64,000 bases of DNA, from NCBI RefSeq assembly GCF_963853665.1, contig NZ_OY970459.1:2356001-2420000 (forward strand). Direction: 5' to 3'. Origin of the DNA: Mycobacterium decipiens. GTDB lineage: Bacteria; Actinomycetota; Actinomycetes; Mycobacteriales; Mycobacteriaceae. The notes beneath the pieces are model-generated. The model had not been told where the DNA came from, ran no database searches, and saw nothing but the letters and a program-made list of their open reading frames with translations. This document shows, in pieces, positions 8,238 through 16,542 of the stretch (position 1 is its first letter; each line of letters opens with the position of its first letter). A program made the position numbers and the translations under genes.

Positions 8238-9566
8238 TCAGACCCGGGCCGTGCGTGGTTCGCCCCCGAGCACGTCACCAGAATCTGCGGTTGCCTTGCG
8301 GCCGAGGAGATACCAAGTGCGCATGACGCCTTTTCCCTTGACGCTGATGTGGCCGCGCTCCCGCAACACGAAGTCGTCCTTCAGGCGCACGTAGACATCA
8401 TCGGGCACCTGGATTTGTCCCGCCGAGTCGGTGGTTTCCATCCGGGACGCGACATTGACCGCGTCGCCCCATACGTCGTAAAAGAACCGGCGAGAACCCA
8501 CGACGCCGGCGACCACCGGTCCGGTGGCCAGCCCCACCCGCAACGGCACTGAGCGGCCATGCGGATCCGTCAGTCCGGCCGCGACGCCGACCATGTCGAG
8601 CGCGAAGTCCGCCAGCGCCTGGACGTGGTCCGACCGTGGTCGTGGAACCCCGCTGACCACCATGTAAGAGTCGCCGGTGACCTTGATTTTCTCCAGACCG
8701 TGCTTGTCCACCAGCGCGTCGAAGGCGCTGTACAGGCGGTCCAGGAACCGCACCAGATCGGCCGGTGCGGTGTTGCTGGCGCGCTCGGTGAAGCCAACGA
8801 TGTCGGCGAACAGGACCGAGGCCTCGTCGTACTTGTCGGCGATGACATGCCGCTCGGGCGCCTTGAGTCGCTCGGCGATGCTGGCCGGCAACATGTTGGC
8901 CAGCAGTGCCTCCGAGCGCTCGTATTCGGCCTCCATGGCCTCCTCGGCGCGTGCGGTATCCCGCAGCGCGAACCACACCGTTGCGACCACCATCACGCAC
9001 GCGGAGACGGTGGTCAGGACGAAACCCAGGGTCTGGGCCCACGGCGGCTGCAACCCGGTATCGCGCGGGACCGTGAACTCCAGCGTCATGATCAGGCCCG
9101 CGGCGACCGCCGCCAGTCCGCCCGCCAACGCGATGTGCTCAATGCCCACCAACAGGACCACCAGACAGGCCCCAACCAGGAAGAAGAGCTGCGTGCCCGA
9201 ACCGGTGCCCACGGCCCAGCCGATGCAGAAGACGGACACATACGCCGCGCCGATAAACGTAAGCGGCGCAACCAATTCCCCGTAGCGGTGCAATAGCGGG
9301 ACGATCGCGAAGACTACCGCGGCGGCAACGTTGATCGGCCCGACCTGCCAGGACCACGACCCGGTGGCCAGTTGCACGAGCATGAAGCTTGCACTCACCA
9401 TCACCGCCAGCCATGCGGTGATGCTGAGTATGCGCTGGCGGCGCGCGACGGCTTCGGCGTAGTGCTGGCTGGGGGCGCGGGTTTGCCCCCGCACTGCCGC
9501 TACACAGTCCGGGCGTCGCGACGAGGCGTCTGACGCTAGTGGGGCGCCGCACTTCTTAGCCGCCAC
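8238..9566 (-). CDS. cya: Membrane class III adenylyl cyclase, tandem copy 1 (Rv1625c-like)
   Basis: A 442-residue six-helix membrane cyclase that converts ATP to cAMP as a homodimer. After a short N terminus come six hydrophobic segments (about 48-200), a linker helix (RDTARAEEAMEAEYERSEALL) and the catalytic domain. All residues characterised in M. tuberculosis Rv1625c are present, shifted by one: metal ligands Asp255 and Asp299, adenine-selecting Lys295 and Asp364, transition-state Asn371 and Arg375. I start at GTG 9566, which gives the Rv1625c-like VAAKKCGAP opening; the open frame upstream to 9689 does not look coding. It lies directly downstream of a second, closely related copy on the same strand. 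It is the more similar of the two to the H37Rv protein as I remember it. Confidence 0.9.
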   Translation of the reverse strand: MAAKKCGAPLASDASSRRPDCVAAVRGQTRAPSQHYAEAVARRQRILSITAWLAVMVSASFMLVQLATGSWSWQVGPINVAAAVVFAIVPLLHRYGELVAPLTFIGAAYVSVFCIGWAVGTGSGTQLFFLVGACLVVLLVGIEHIALAGGLAAVAAGLIMTLEFTVPRDTGLQPPWAQTLGFVLTTVSACVMVVATVWFALRDTARAEEAMEAEYERSEALLANMLPASIAERLKAPERHVIADKYDEASVLFADIVGFTERASNTAPADLVRFLDRLYSAFDALVDKHGLEKIKVTGDSYMVVSGVPRPRSDHVQALADFALDMVGVAAGLTDPHGRSVPLRVGLATGPVVAGVVGSRRFFYDVWGDAVNVASRMETTDSAGQIQVPDDVYVRLKDDFVLRERGHISVKGKGVMRTWYLLGRKATADSGDVLGGEPRTARV

Positions 9567-9707
9567 GTCAAAAGCGTAGCCGTTTAGCTCAAGGTCTACC
9601 GAGTTCGGCGGCCTGTTTGGGGTCTTCGCGTGCTGCCCTCGGTGGGAGTGGGCGCCTACGAGCGCGTCACTGTGCTTGGGCTGCAACAAATTTGGTTGTG
9701 CCGCAAG

Positions 9708-11039
9708 TCAGACGTGGGCAGTGCGCGGTCCTTCAGGAAGTCGGTCGTCGGAGCCTTCGACGGACTTGCGGCCGACGAGATAGCACGTTTGCATGACGCC
9801 TTTGCCCTTGACCTCGATGCAGCCGCGCTCCTCCAGCACAAAGTCGTCCCTGAGCCGTTCGCAGACCTCATCGGAGACTTGAATCTTGCCCACCGTGTCG
9901 GTGGTTTCCATCCGCGACGCTACGTTGACCGCGTCGCCCCATACGTCATAGAAGAATCGGCGCGAACCCACGACGCCGGCGACCACGGGTCCGGTGGCCA
10001 GGCCCACCCGCAGCGCCACCGGGTGGCCGTCCGGATCCTTCAGTTCAGCCGCGACGCCGACCATGTCGAGTGCGAAGTCTGCCAGCGCGTGTATGTGGTC
10101 GGGCCGCGGTTGCGGGACCCCGCTGACCACCATGTAGGAATCGCCGCTGACCTTGATCTTCTCCAGCCCGTACTTGTCAATCAGGGCGTCGAAAGTGCTG
10201 TACAGCCGGTCTAGGAACCGCACCAGGTCGGTGGGCGCGGTGCTGCTGGCCCGCTGGGTGAATCCGACGATGTCGGCGAATAGAACCGAGGCCTCGTCGT
10301 ATTTGTCAGCGATGACTTCTTGGCCGGGCTCCTTGAGTCGTTCGGCGATGCTGGCCGGCAAAATATTGGCGAGCAAGGACTCGGAGCGCTCATGCTCGGC
10401 CTCCATGGCCGCCTCAGCCCGGGCGGTGTCTCTCAAGGAGAACCACATCGCGCCGACCACTATCCCGCAGGCGGAGACGGTGGTGAGGACGAAGGCCAGT
10501 GATTCGACCCAGGCTGGTTCCAGCCCGGTGTTGTTGGGGACGAGGAACTCCAGCGTGACGATCAAGCCGGCGGCGACTGCGGCTAACCCGACCGCCAGCA
10601 CGATGTGTTCGATTCCCAGGAGCAGGACCACCAGGGATGCCGCCACCAGGAAAAAGAACTGCGAGCCCAAGCCGGTGCCCACGTCCCAGCAGCTGGCAAA
10701 GACCGATGCGTAAGCGGCACCGAGAAGGGTGAGTGGCGCAACTAGGCGTCCGAAGCGGCGAAGCAGCGGGACAATCGCGAAGACTATCGCTGCGCTGACA
10801 TTGACCCACTCGAGCTGTGATGACCATGCTCCGATCGCGAGTTGCACGAGCACAAAGCCGACACACACGATCGCGGCCGACAAGGCGATGATGACAAGCA
10901 CGCGCTGCCGTCGGGCTTCGGTTTCGGCGTTGTGTTGGCTGCGGGCGCGGCTTCCGGCCCGCACGGATCCGACACCATCCGCACGGCGCGACGAGCCCCC
11001 GGACCGCTGCGCCTGGGTTGCGCGCTTCTCAGCCGCCAC
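9708..11039 (-). CDS. Membrane class III adenylyl cyclase, tandem copy 2 (Rv1625c-like)
   Basis: A 443-residue paralogue of the adjacent cyclase with the same architecture: six helices, linker helix, catalytic domain. The full active-site set is kept (ADIVGF, LEKIKVSGDSY, DVWGDAVNVASRM), so it should also make cAMP. The two copies are nearly collinear and close to identical in the catalytic core, but diverge in the N terminus, the membrane region and the C-terminal tail. That suggests different inputs to the same output. GTG 11039 opens with VAAEKR, parallel to VAAKK of the other copy; the longer frame runs into the tRNA gene upstream and is not coding there. About 140 bases separate the two genes. 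H37Rv, as I remember it, has a single gene here. Confidence 0.88.
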   Translation of the reverse strand: MAAEKRATQAQRSGGSSRRADGVGSVRAGSRARSQHNAETEARRQRVLVIIALSAAIVCVGFVLVQLAIGAWSSQLEWVNVSAAIVFAIVPLLRRFGRLVAPLTLLGAAYASVFASCWDVGTGLGSQFFFLVAASLVVLLLGIEHIVLAVGLAAVAAGLIVTLEFLVPNNTGLEPAWVESLAFVLTTVSACGIVVGAMWFSLRDTARAEAAMEAEHERSESLLANILPASIAERLKEPGQEVIADKYDEASVLFADIVGFTQRASSTAPTDLVRFLDRLYSTFDALIDKYGLEKIKVSGDSYMVVSGVPQPRPDHIHALADFALDMVGVAAELKDPDGHPVALRVGLATGPVVAGVVGSRRFFYDVWGDAVNVASRMETTDTVGKIQVSDEVCERLRDDFVLEERGCIEVKGKGVMQTCYLVGRKSVEGSDDRLPEGPRTAHV

Positions 11040-11117
11040 GGACCAAAGCCTAGCCGTTGAGTGACGTTTAGCTGGGCGCTTACCGAAGTTGGCGGTTGTG
11101 TTCCGCGCGCATCTGCC

Positions 11118-11194
11118 TGGTGCCCTCGGTGGGATTCGAACCCACACTGGACGGGTTTTGAGTCCGTTTCCTCTGCCAGTTGGGATACGAGGGC
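11118..11194 (-). tRNA. tRNA with anticodon CAA (Leu decoding), class I fold, CCA encoded
   Basis: On the minus strand a complete cloverleaf folds. It has a perfect 7-bp acceptor (GCCCTCG/CGAGGGC), a short D stem with a GG-containing loop, a perfect T stem GTGGG/CCCAC with loop TTCGAAT, discriminator A73 and an encoded CCA (11118-11120). The anticodon loop is CTCAAAA, giving anticodon CAA for the leucine codon UUG, and A73 suits leucine. Two oddities: the variable region is only five bases (CCAGT) whereas bacterial leucine tRNAs normally have a long variable arm, and the base of the anticodon stem is an A31-C39 mismatch. It lies between the cyclase pair and pdtaR. Confidence 0.9.
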
Positions 11195-11209
11195 TTGATC
11201 CGGCCTCCT

Positions 11210-11215
11210 ACTTTA
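11210..11215 (-). promoter_or_regulatory. Probable -10 element of the tRNA gene
   Basis: Minus-strand TAAAGT fits TANNNT and lies 15 nt before the mature tRNA 5' end. No convincing -35 element is visible. Confidence 0.35.
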
Positions 11216-11285
11216 GAGGAGCCGTATCCCGACTCACCGCCCCCCGAGGTTCACCATCGCGGCCGCTCGCGACACAATGTCCGTC

Positions 11286-11945
11286 ATGACCGGCCCCACC
11301 ATCGACGCCGATGCCGCTGTCCCACGTCGGGTCCTGATTGCGGAAGACGAAGCGCTCATTCGCATGGACCTAGCCGAGATGCTGCGAGAGGAGGGGTATG
11401 ACATCGTCGGGGAGGCCGGCGACGGCCAGGAAGCCGTCGAAATGGCCGAGCTTCACAAACCCGACCTGGTGATCATGGACGTCAAGATGCCGCGCCGTGA
11501 CGGCATCGACGCCGCATCCGAGATCGCCAGCAAGCGCATCGCGCCGATCGTGGTGCTGACCGCGTTCAGCCAGCGCGATCTGGTCGAACGTGCGCGCGAT
11601 GCCGGGGCGATGGCGTACCTGGTCAAACCCTTCACCATCAGCGACCTGATTCCGGCCATCGAGCTGGCGCTCAGCCGGTTCAGTGAGATCACCGCGCTGG
11701 AGGGCGAAGTGGCGACGCTGTCTGACCGGCTGGAAACCCGCAAGCTGGTGGAACGCGCCAAGGGCCTGCTGCAGGCCCACCAAGGTATGACCGAGCCGGA
11801 CGCGTTCAAGTGGATTCAGCGTGCCGCCATGGACCGGCGGACCACGATGAAGCGGGTCGCCGAAGTCATTCTGGAAACTCTTGGCACACCCAAGGACACC
11901 GCGAAGGACGCCGCCAAAGACGCTAAAGGCGCTAAAGACGGCTAG
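11286..11945 (+). CDS. pdtaR: Response regulator with RNA-binding ANTAR domain (PdtaR, Rv1626)
   Basis: 219 residues. A receiver domain (about 14-130) has the acidic pair EDE at 20-22, phospho-acceptor Asp65 in VIMDVKMP, Thr in VVLTAF and Lys in LVKPF. An ANTAR RNA-binding domain follows (about 140-200, ending KRVAEVILETLG). The family acts as a transcription antiterminator when phosphorylated by the histidine kinase PdtaS, which is encoded elsewhere. The start giving MTGPT matches the H37Rv start as I remember it; ATG 11277 is in frame three codons earlier. The C terminus carries a short tail of repeated AKD units that the H37Rv protein, as remembered, lacks. It is convergent with the thiolase gene. 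Confidence 0.92.
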   Translation: MTGPTIDADAAVPRRVLIAEDEALIRMDLAEMLREEGYDIVGEAGDGQEAVEMAELHKPDLVIMDVKMPRRDGIDAASEIASKRIAPIVVLTAFSQRDLVERARDAGAMAYLVKPFTISDLIPAIELALSRFSEITALEGEVATLSDRLETRKLVERAKGLLQAHQGMTEPDAFKWIQRAAMDRRTTMKRVAEVILETLGTPKDTAKDAAKDAKGAKDG

Positions 11946-11946
11946 T

Positions 11947-11978
11947 CCCCGGCGTGCAGTCCGCCGGCGCGCCCGGGG
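11947..11978. terminator. GC-rich inverted repeat between convergent genes
   Basis: CCCCGG (11947-11952) can pair with CCGGGG (11973-11978) around a GC-rich loop, between the stop codons of pdtaR and the thiolase gene. There is no T tract, so it would be a mycobacterial U-less hairpin at best. Confidence 0.3.
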
Positions 11979-11989
11979 CGGGGCGGGGG

Positions 11990-13195
11990 CTATCGCGCCA
12001 CGATCACCGACGAGCCATGGCCGAATAGGCCCTGATTGGCGGTGACGCCGACCGTCGCGTCCACCACCTGCCGGCCGGTGGCCTGACCGCGCAGCTGCCA
12101 GGTCAGCTCGCAGACCTGGGCGATCGCCTGCGCGGGGATGGCCTCACCGAAGCAAGCCAGCCCGCCGGAAGGGTTGACCGGGACCTTGCCGCCAATGCTG
12201 GTCGCGCCGCTGCGCAGCAGCGCTTCGGCTTCACCCTTTGCGCACAACCCGAGGTGCTCGTACCAGTCGAGTTCCAGCGCGGTGGACAGGTCGTAGACCT
12301 CGGCCAGACTCAGGTCTTCGGGCCCGATACCGGCTTCGGCGTAGGCGGCGTCGAGGATCTGATCCTTGAACACTCGGTCCGGTGCGGGCACGACCGCGGT
12401 GGAATCCGTTGCGATGTCCGGCAATTCGGGCAGGTGCTGAGGGTAGCGCGGGGTGACGGTGCTGACCGCACGCACCGAGGGCACCCCATTCAGGGAGCCC
12501 AGGTGCTCCCGGGCGAACTTCGCGCTGGCCACGATCAGCGCCGCCGCGCCGTCGGAGGTGGCGCAGATGTCCAGCAACCGCAACGGGTCGGCCACCACCT
12601 GGCTGGCCAGCACGTCGTCGACCGATACCTCCTTGCGGTATCGGGCGTTCGGGTTCTGCCGGCCGTGCCGGGAATTCTTGACCTTGACCTGCGCGAAGTC
12701 CTCGAGGGTCGCGCCGTAGAGATCCATTCGTCGCCGCGCCAGCAGGGCGAAGTACACCGGGTTGGTGGCCCCGATCAGGTGGAATCGCTGCCAATCGGGA
12801 TCGCTGCGGCGCTCGCCGCCCACCGGCGCGAAAAAGCCCTTCGGTGTGGTATCGGCGCCGATCACCAGCGCCACGTCGCAGAAGCCGGCCAAGATCTGCG
12901 CGCGGGCGCTCTGCAGGGCCTGGGAGCCGCTGGCGCATGCTGCGTAGCTGGAGCTGACCGGTACACCGTTCCACCCGAGCTTCTGCGCAAACGTGGCGCC
13001 GGCCACGAATCCCGGATAGCCGTTTCGGATGGTGTCGGCCCCGGCGACCAATTGGATCTGACGCCAATCCAAACCGGCGTCCGCCAGCGCGGCCCGCGCC
13101 GCGACCACGCCGTACTCGGTGAAGTCGTTGCCCCATTTGCCCCAGGGGTGCATTCCGGCGCCCAGAACGTAAACCGGCTCGGGAGTGCTCATCAT
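11990..13195 (-). CDS. Thiolase-fold lipid-transfer (SCP-x/acetyl-CoA acetyltransferase-like) protein, Rv1627c
   Basis: About 401 residues of the thiolase superfamily. It has a conserved nucleophile Cys in SYAACASGSQAL and a C-terminal GGLACFGEAIPAQAIAQ segment equivalent to the thiolase GG..G..HP.GA region, but with Gly-Glu instead of the usual HP, as in the non-specific lipid-transfer thiolase-like group. Such proteins usually work with a DUF35 OB-fold partner in sterol or acyl-CoA side-chain degradation, and the gene immediately upstream encodes exactly that. The start ATG at 13195 (or the next codon, 13192) overlaps the stop of the DUF35 gene, indicating coupled translation. The exact substrate cannot be read from the sequence. 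Confidence 0.85.
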   Translation of the reverse strand: MMSTPEPVYVLGAGMHPWGKWGNDFTEYGVVAARAALADAGLDWRQIQLVAGADTIRNGYPGFVAGATFAQKLGWNGVPVSSSYAACASGSQALQSARAQILAGFCDVALVIGADTTPKGFFAPVGGERRSDPDWQRFHLIGATNPVYFALLARRRMDLYGATLEDFAQVKVKNSRHGRQNPNARYRKEVSVDDVLASQVVADPLRLLDICATSDGAAALIVASAKFAREHLGSLNGVPSVRAVSTVTPRYPQHLPELPDIATDSTAVVPAPDRVFKDQILDAAYAEAGIGPEDLSLAEVYDLSTALELDWYEHLGLCAKGEAEALLRSGATSIGGKVPVNPSGGLACFGEAIPAQAIAQVCELTWQLRGQATGRQVVDATVGVTANQGLFGHGSSVIVAR

Positions 13196-13728
13196 TTCCG
13201 CCGCTCTGCCCCGCAAGCGGGTGGGGCTACCTCCCACTTGTGGGGGAGTGCCCCCACCCCATCGCTTGGCTGCGCATCGTCGCCGGCGCGCGCGATCCTC
13301 CATCCGTAGACGATGCGCGCCACGCCGTCTTCGTCCGTGAACAGCGGCATGGTAGTCAGCTCCATCTCGATGCCGACCTTCAAATCGGCGGCCAGCGTGC
13401 CCTCCACCACTTTGCCCAGCACGATCAGTCCCTCGTCGGCAAGTTCCACCGCGGCGACCGCGAACGGCTCAAAGGGGTCCGGGGAGGGATAGGGAGGCGG
13501 CGGGGCGTACCGATTCTCGGTGTAGCTCCATAGCTTTCCGCGGGTCGACAATGCGACGGACTCTAGTGCGTCGCCTGCACAGGCTGGGTTGGGGCAGTTG
13601 TTGGCCCGGGGCGGGAAAACGTAAGTGCCGCACTGGGGGCACTTGCTGCCGGTCAGGTAGGGGTTGCCGGCCTCATCGGCGGCGAACCATCCCTCGATTG
13701 CTGGTTCTTGGTGGGTGACCTTTGGCAC
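13192..13728 (-). CDS. DUF35 OB-fold protein with zinc-ribbon, Rv1628c
   Basis: A 178-residue partner of thiolase-like enzymes. A rubredoxin-like zinc ribbon (CPQCGTYVFPPRANNCPNPAC, two CxxC-type pairs) is followed by an OB-fold (GKLWSYTENRY, VVEGTLAADLKVGIEMEL). DUF35 proteins form complexes with thiolases or hydratases acting on CoA thioesters, consistent with the overlapping downstream thiolase gene. It starts at GTG 13728; a minus-strand TAGGCT six bases upstream suggests a leaderless mRNA. The last 25 or so residues are low-complexity and are encoded by a palindromic element (13210-13260). That element makes the protein longer than the 163 residues I remember for H37Rv. Confidence 0.82.
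   Translation of the reverse strand: MPKVTHQEPAIEGWFAADEAGNPYLTGSKCPQCGTYVFPPRANNCPNPACAGDALESVALSTRGKLWSYTENRYAPPPPYPSPDPFEPFAVAAVELADEGLIVLGKVVEGTLAADLKVGIEMELTTMPLFTDEDGVARIVYGWRIARAGDDAQPSDGVGALPHKWEVAPPACGAERRK
13210..13260. repeat. Nested GC-rich palindromic element (REP-like)
   Basis: Three nested inverted repeats lie in 51 bases: CCCGC-AA-GCGGG (13210-13221), an outer pair GTGGGGC/GCCCCCAC (13221-13227 and 13250-13257) and an inner imperfect CTCCCAC/GTGGGGGAG (13231-13248). It sits in the last codons of the DUF35 gene, just before the overlapping thiolase start. It looks like a short interspersed palindromic element that inserted into the 3' end and extended the reading frame. Confidence 0.5.
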
Positions 13729-13734
13729 CGGGCC

Positions 13735-13740
13735 AGCCTA
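13735..13740 (-). promoter_or_regulatory. -10 element of the DUF35-thiolase operon (leaderless)
   Basis: Minus-strand TAGGCT fits TANNNT and ends 6 nt before GTG 13728, so transcription would begin at or next to the start codon. Confidence 0.45.
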
Positions 13741-13817
13741 CCCAGCACGAGCGCGAAACTGAAACGTGTTGCAGTTTTGCGGCCGGTTGCCGCGGATGGC
13801 GTGTCCCACCCGGTGCC

Positions 13818-13823
13818 TAGAGT
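13818..13823 (+). promoter_or_regulatory. -10 element of polA (leaderless)
   Basis: TAGAGT fits TANNNT and is followed by 7 nt and then the polA GTG at 13831. The spacing predicts an mRNA that starts at the initiation codon. No ribosome-binding site is present. Confidence 0.5.
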
Positions 13824-13830
13824 GTGACCC

Positions 13831-16542
13831 GTGAGCGAGGATTCCGCCAAGCCGATACTGATGTTGCTGGATGGCAATTCGCTGGCGTTCCGCGCCTTCT
13901 ACGCGCTGCCCGCCCAGAACTTCAAAACCCGGGGTGGGCTGACCACAAATGCGGTCTACGGCTTCACCGCCATGCTGATCAACCTGTTGCGCGACGAATC
14001 TCCGACGCATATCGCCGCGGCGTTCGACGTCTCCCGACAGACCTTCCGCTTGCAGCGCTACCCGGAGTACAAGGCCAACCGATCATCGACCCCCGACGAG
14101 TTCCACGGCCAGATCGACATCACCAAGGAAGTACTGGGCGCACTTGGCATCACGGTGCTCGCCGAGGCGGGATTCGAAGCCGACGACCTGATCGCCACGC
14201 TGGCCACGCAGGCCGAAAACCAGGGCTACCGGGTGCTGGTGGTGTCCGGGGACCGCGACTCTCTGCAATTGGTCAGCGACGACGTGACCGTGCTCTACCC
14301 ACGCAAAGGTGTCAGCGAACTCACCCGCTTCACCCCCGCGGCCGTCGTCGAGAAGTACGGGCTCACCCCCACGCAGTATCCGGACTTCGCTGCACTGCGT
14401 GGCGACCCCAGCGACAACCTGCCCGGCATTCCCGGCGTGGGGGAGAAGACGGCGTCGAAGTGGATCGCCGAGTACGGCTCGCTGCAGTCGCTGGTCGACA
14501 ACGTTGACTCGGTGCGCGGCAAGGTGGGCGATGCGCTGCGGGCGCACTTGGCCAACGTGGTGCGTAACCGGGAACTCACCGACCTGGTTCGCGATGTGCC
14601 GCTGGCGCAAACCCCCGACGCGCTGCGCCTACAGCCCTGGGACCGGGACCACATTCACCGGCTCTTCGACGACCTGGAGTTCCGGGTGTTGCGCGACCGG
14701 CTGTTCGACACGCTGGCCGCCGCCGGGGGCCGGGTGCCCGAGGTCGACGAGGGGTTCGAAGTACGCGGCGGCGCTCTGGAACCTGGCATGGTCGGGCAGT
14801 GGCTGGCCGAACACGCCGCCGACGGGCGCCGGTCGGGCCTGACCGTGGTGGGTACCCACCTACCCCACGATGGTGACGCCACCGCCTTGGCCATCGCCGC
14901 GGCCGACGGGGAAGGCGCTTACATCGATACCGCTACGCCGACCCCTGCCGACGATGCCGCCCTGGCGGCCTGGCTGGCCGATCCCGCCAAACCCAAAGCC
15001 CTGCACGAGGCGAAGCTGGCCATCCACGACCTGGCGGGCCGCCGCTGGACCCTGAACGGTGTCACCTCCGACACCGCACTGGCGGCCTATCTGGTGCGGC
15101 CGGGGCAGCGCAGTTTCACCCTCGACGACCTCTCGGTGCGCTACCTGCGTCGCGAGCTGCGTGCGGAAACGCCTGAGCAGCAACAGCTTTCGCTTCTCGA
15201 TGAGTTGGACGAGTCGGGCGGGGTGGACGAGCAAACGGTCCAAACGACGATCCTGCGGGCGCGGGCCGTCGTGGACCTAGCCGACGCGCTCGATGTGGAA
15301 CTGGCCCGCATCGACTCCACCGCTTTGCTGGGCGAGATGGAGCTGCCGGTGCAGCACGTGCTGGCGGGCATGGAGCGCGCTGGTATCGCCGTCGATCTGC
15401 CAATGTTGACCGAACTGCAAAGCCAGTTCGGCAACCAGATCCGCGACGCCGCCGAAGCGGCATACGCGGTGATCGGCAAGCAGATCAATTTGGGCTCACC
15501 CAAGCAGCTACAGGTGGTGTTGTTCGACGAGCTGGGCATGCCGAAGACCAAGCGGACCAAGACCGGCTACACCACCGACGCCGATGCCCTGCAATCGCTG
15601 TTCGACAAGACCGGGCATCCGTTTCTGCAGCATCTGCTCACCCACCGCGACGTCACCCGGCTCAAGGTCACCGTCGACGGCTTGCTGCAAGCGGTCGGCG
15701 CGGATGGGCGGATCCATACCACGTTCAACCAGACGATCGCGGCCACCGGCCGGTTGTCGTCGACCGAACCCAACCTGCAGAACATTCCGATCCGCACCGA
15801 CGCGGGCCGGCAGATCCGGGATGCCTTTGTGGTCGGGGACCGATTTGCCGAGTTGATGACCGCCGACTACAGCCAGATCGAGATGCGGATCATGGCCCAC
15901 CTCTGCAGGGACGAGGGCCTTATCGAAGCGTTCAACACCGGCGAGGACCTGCATTCCTTCGTCGCCTCCCGCGCATTCGGGGTACCGATCGATGAGGTCA
16001 CCAGCGAGCTCCGGCGCCGAGTTAAGGCGATGTCGTACGGATTGGCCTACGGGCTGAGTGCCTACGGGCTGGCCGCCCAGTTGAAGATCTCCACCGAAGA
16101 GGCAAAGGTTCAGATGGACCAGTACTTCGCCCGATTCGGCGGGGTGCGCGACTACCTGATGGCCGTCGTCGAACAGGCCCGCAAGGACGGCTACACCTCG
16201 ACGGTGCTGGGTCGTCGGCGCTATCTACCCGAGCTGGATAGCAGCAATCGCCAGGTGCGCGAGGCCGCCGAGCGCGCGGCGCTCAACGCGCCGATCCAGG
16301 GCAGCGCGGCCGACATCATCAAGGTGGCCATGATCGAGGTCGACAAGGCGCTCAGAGAGGCAAAGCTGGCCTCGCGCATGCTGCTGCAGGTACACGATGA
16401 GCTGCTTTTCGAAATCGCACCCGGCGAACGGGAGCGGGTGGAGGCGCTGGTGCGCGACAAAATGGGCGGCGCCTACCCGCTTGACGTCCCGCTGGAGGTT
16501 TCGGTCGGCTACGGCCGCAGCTGGGACGCCGCTGCGCACTAG
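13831..16542 (+). CDS. polA: DNA polymerase I
   Basis: 903 residues, the usual mycobacterial length. An N-terminal 5' nuclease (1 to about 290; LDGNSLAFRAFYALP, the ASRDSLQL-type VSGDRDSLQLV, and a helix-hairpin-helix with DNLPGIPGVGEKTA) is followed by a degenerate 3'-5' exonuclease region and an A-family polymerase domain. Catalytic residues are Asp679 in motif A (DYSQIEMRI) and Asp856 in motif C (VHDEL); the O-helix has Lys732 and Tyr736. The exonuclease region lacks the DxE motif, so no proofreading is expected, as in other mycobacteria. It fills gaps in excision repair and replaces Okazaki primers. It starts at GTG 13831. Its stop overlaps that of the convergent LysE-family gene within the palindrome CTAG. 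Confidence 0.97.
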   Translation: MSEDSAKPILMLLDGNSLAFRAFYALPAQNFKTRGGLTTNAVYGFTAMLINLLRDESPTHIAAAFDVSRQTFRLQRYPEYKANRSSTPDEFHGQIDITKEVLGALGITVLAEAGFEADDLIATLATQAENQGYRVLVVSGDRDSLQLVSDDVTVLYPRKGVSELTRFTPAAVVEKYGLTPTQYPDFAALRGDPSDNLPGIPGVGEKTASKWIAEYGSLQSLVDNVDSVRGKVGDALRAHLANVVRNRELTDLVRDVPLAQTPDALRLQPWDRDHIHRLFDDLEFRVLRDRLFDTLAAAGGRVPEVDEGFEVRGGALEPGMVGQWLAEHAADGRRSGLTVVGTHLPHDGDATALAIAAADGEGAYIDTATPTPADDAALAAWLADPAKPKALHEAKLAIHDLAGRRWTLNGVTSDTALAAYLVRPGQRSFTLDDLSVRYLRRELRAETPEQQQLSLLDELDESGGVDEQTVQTTILRARAVVDLADALDVELARIDSTALLGEMELPVQHVLAGMERAGIAVDLPMLTELQSQFGNQIRDAAEAAYAVIGKQINLGSPKQLQVVLFDELGMPKTKRTKTGYTTDADALQSLFDKTGHPFLQHLLTHRDVTRLKVTVDGLLQAVGADGRIHTTFNQTIAATGRLSSTEPNLQNIPIRTDAGRQIRDAFVVGDRFAELMTADYSQIEMRIMAHLCRDEGLIEAFNTGEDLHSFVASRAFGVPIDEVTSELRRRVKAMSYGLAYGLSAYGLAAQLKISTEEAKVQMDQYFARFGGVRDYLMAVVEQARKDGYTSTVLGRRRYLPELDSSNRQVREAAERAALNAPIQGSAADIIKVAMIEVDKALREAKLASRMLLQVHDELLFEIAPGERERVEALVRDKMGGAYPLDVPLEVSVGYGRSWDAAAH

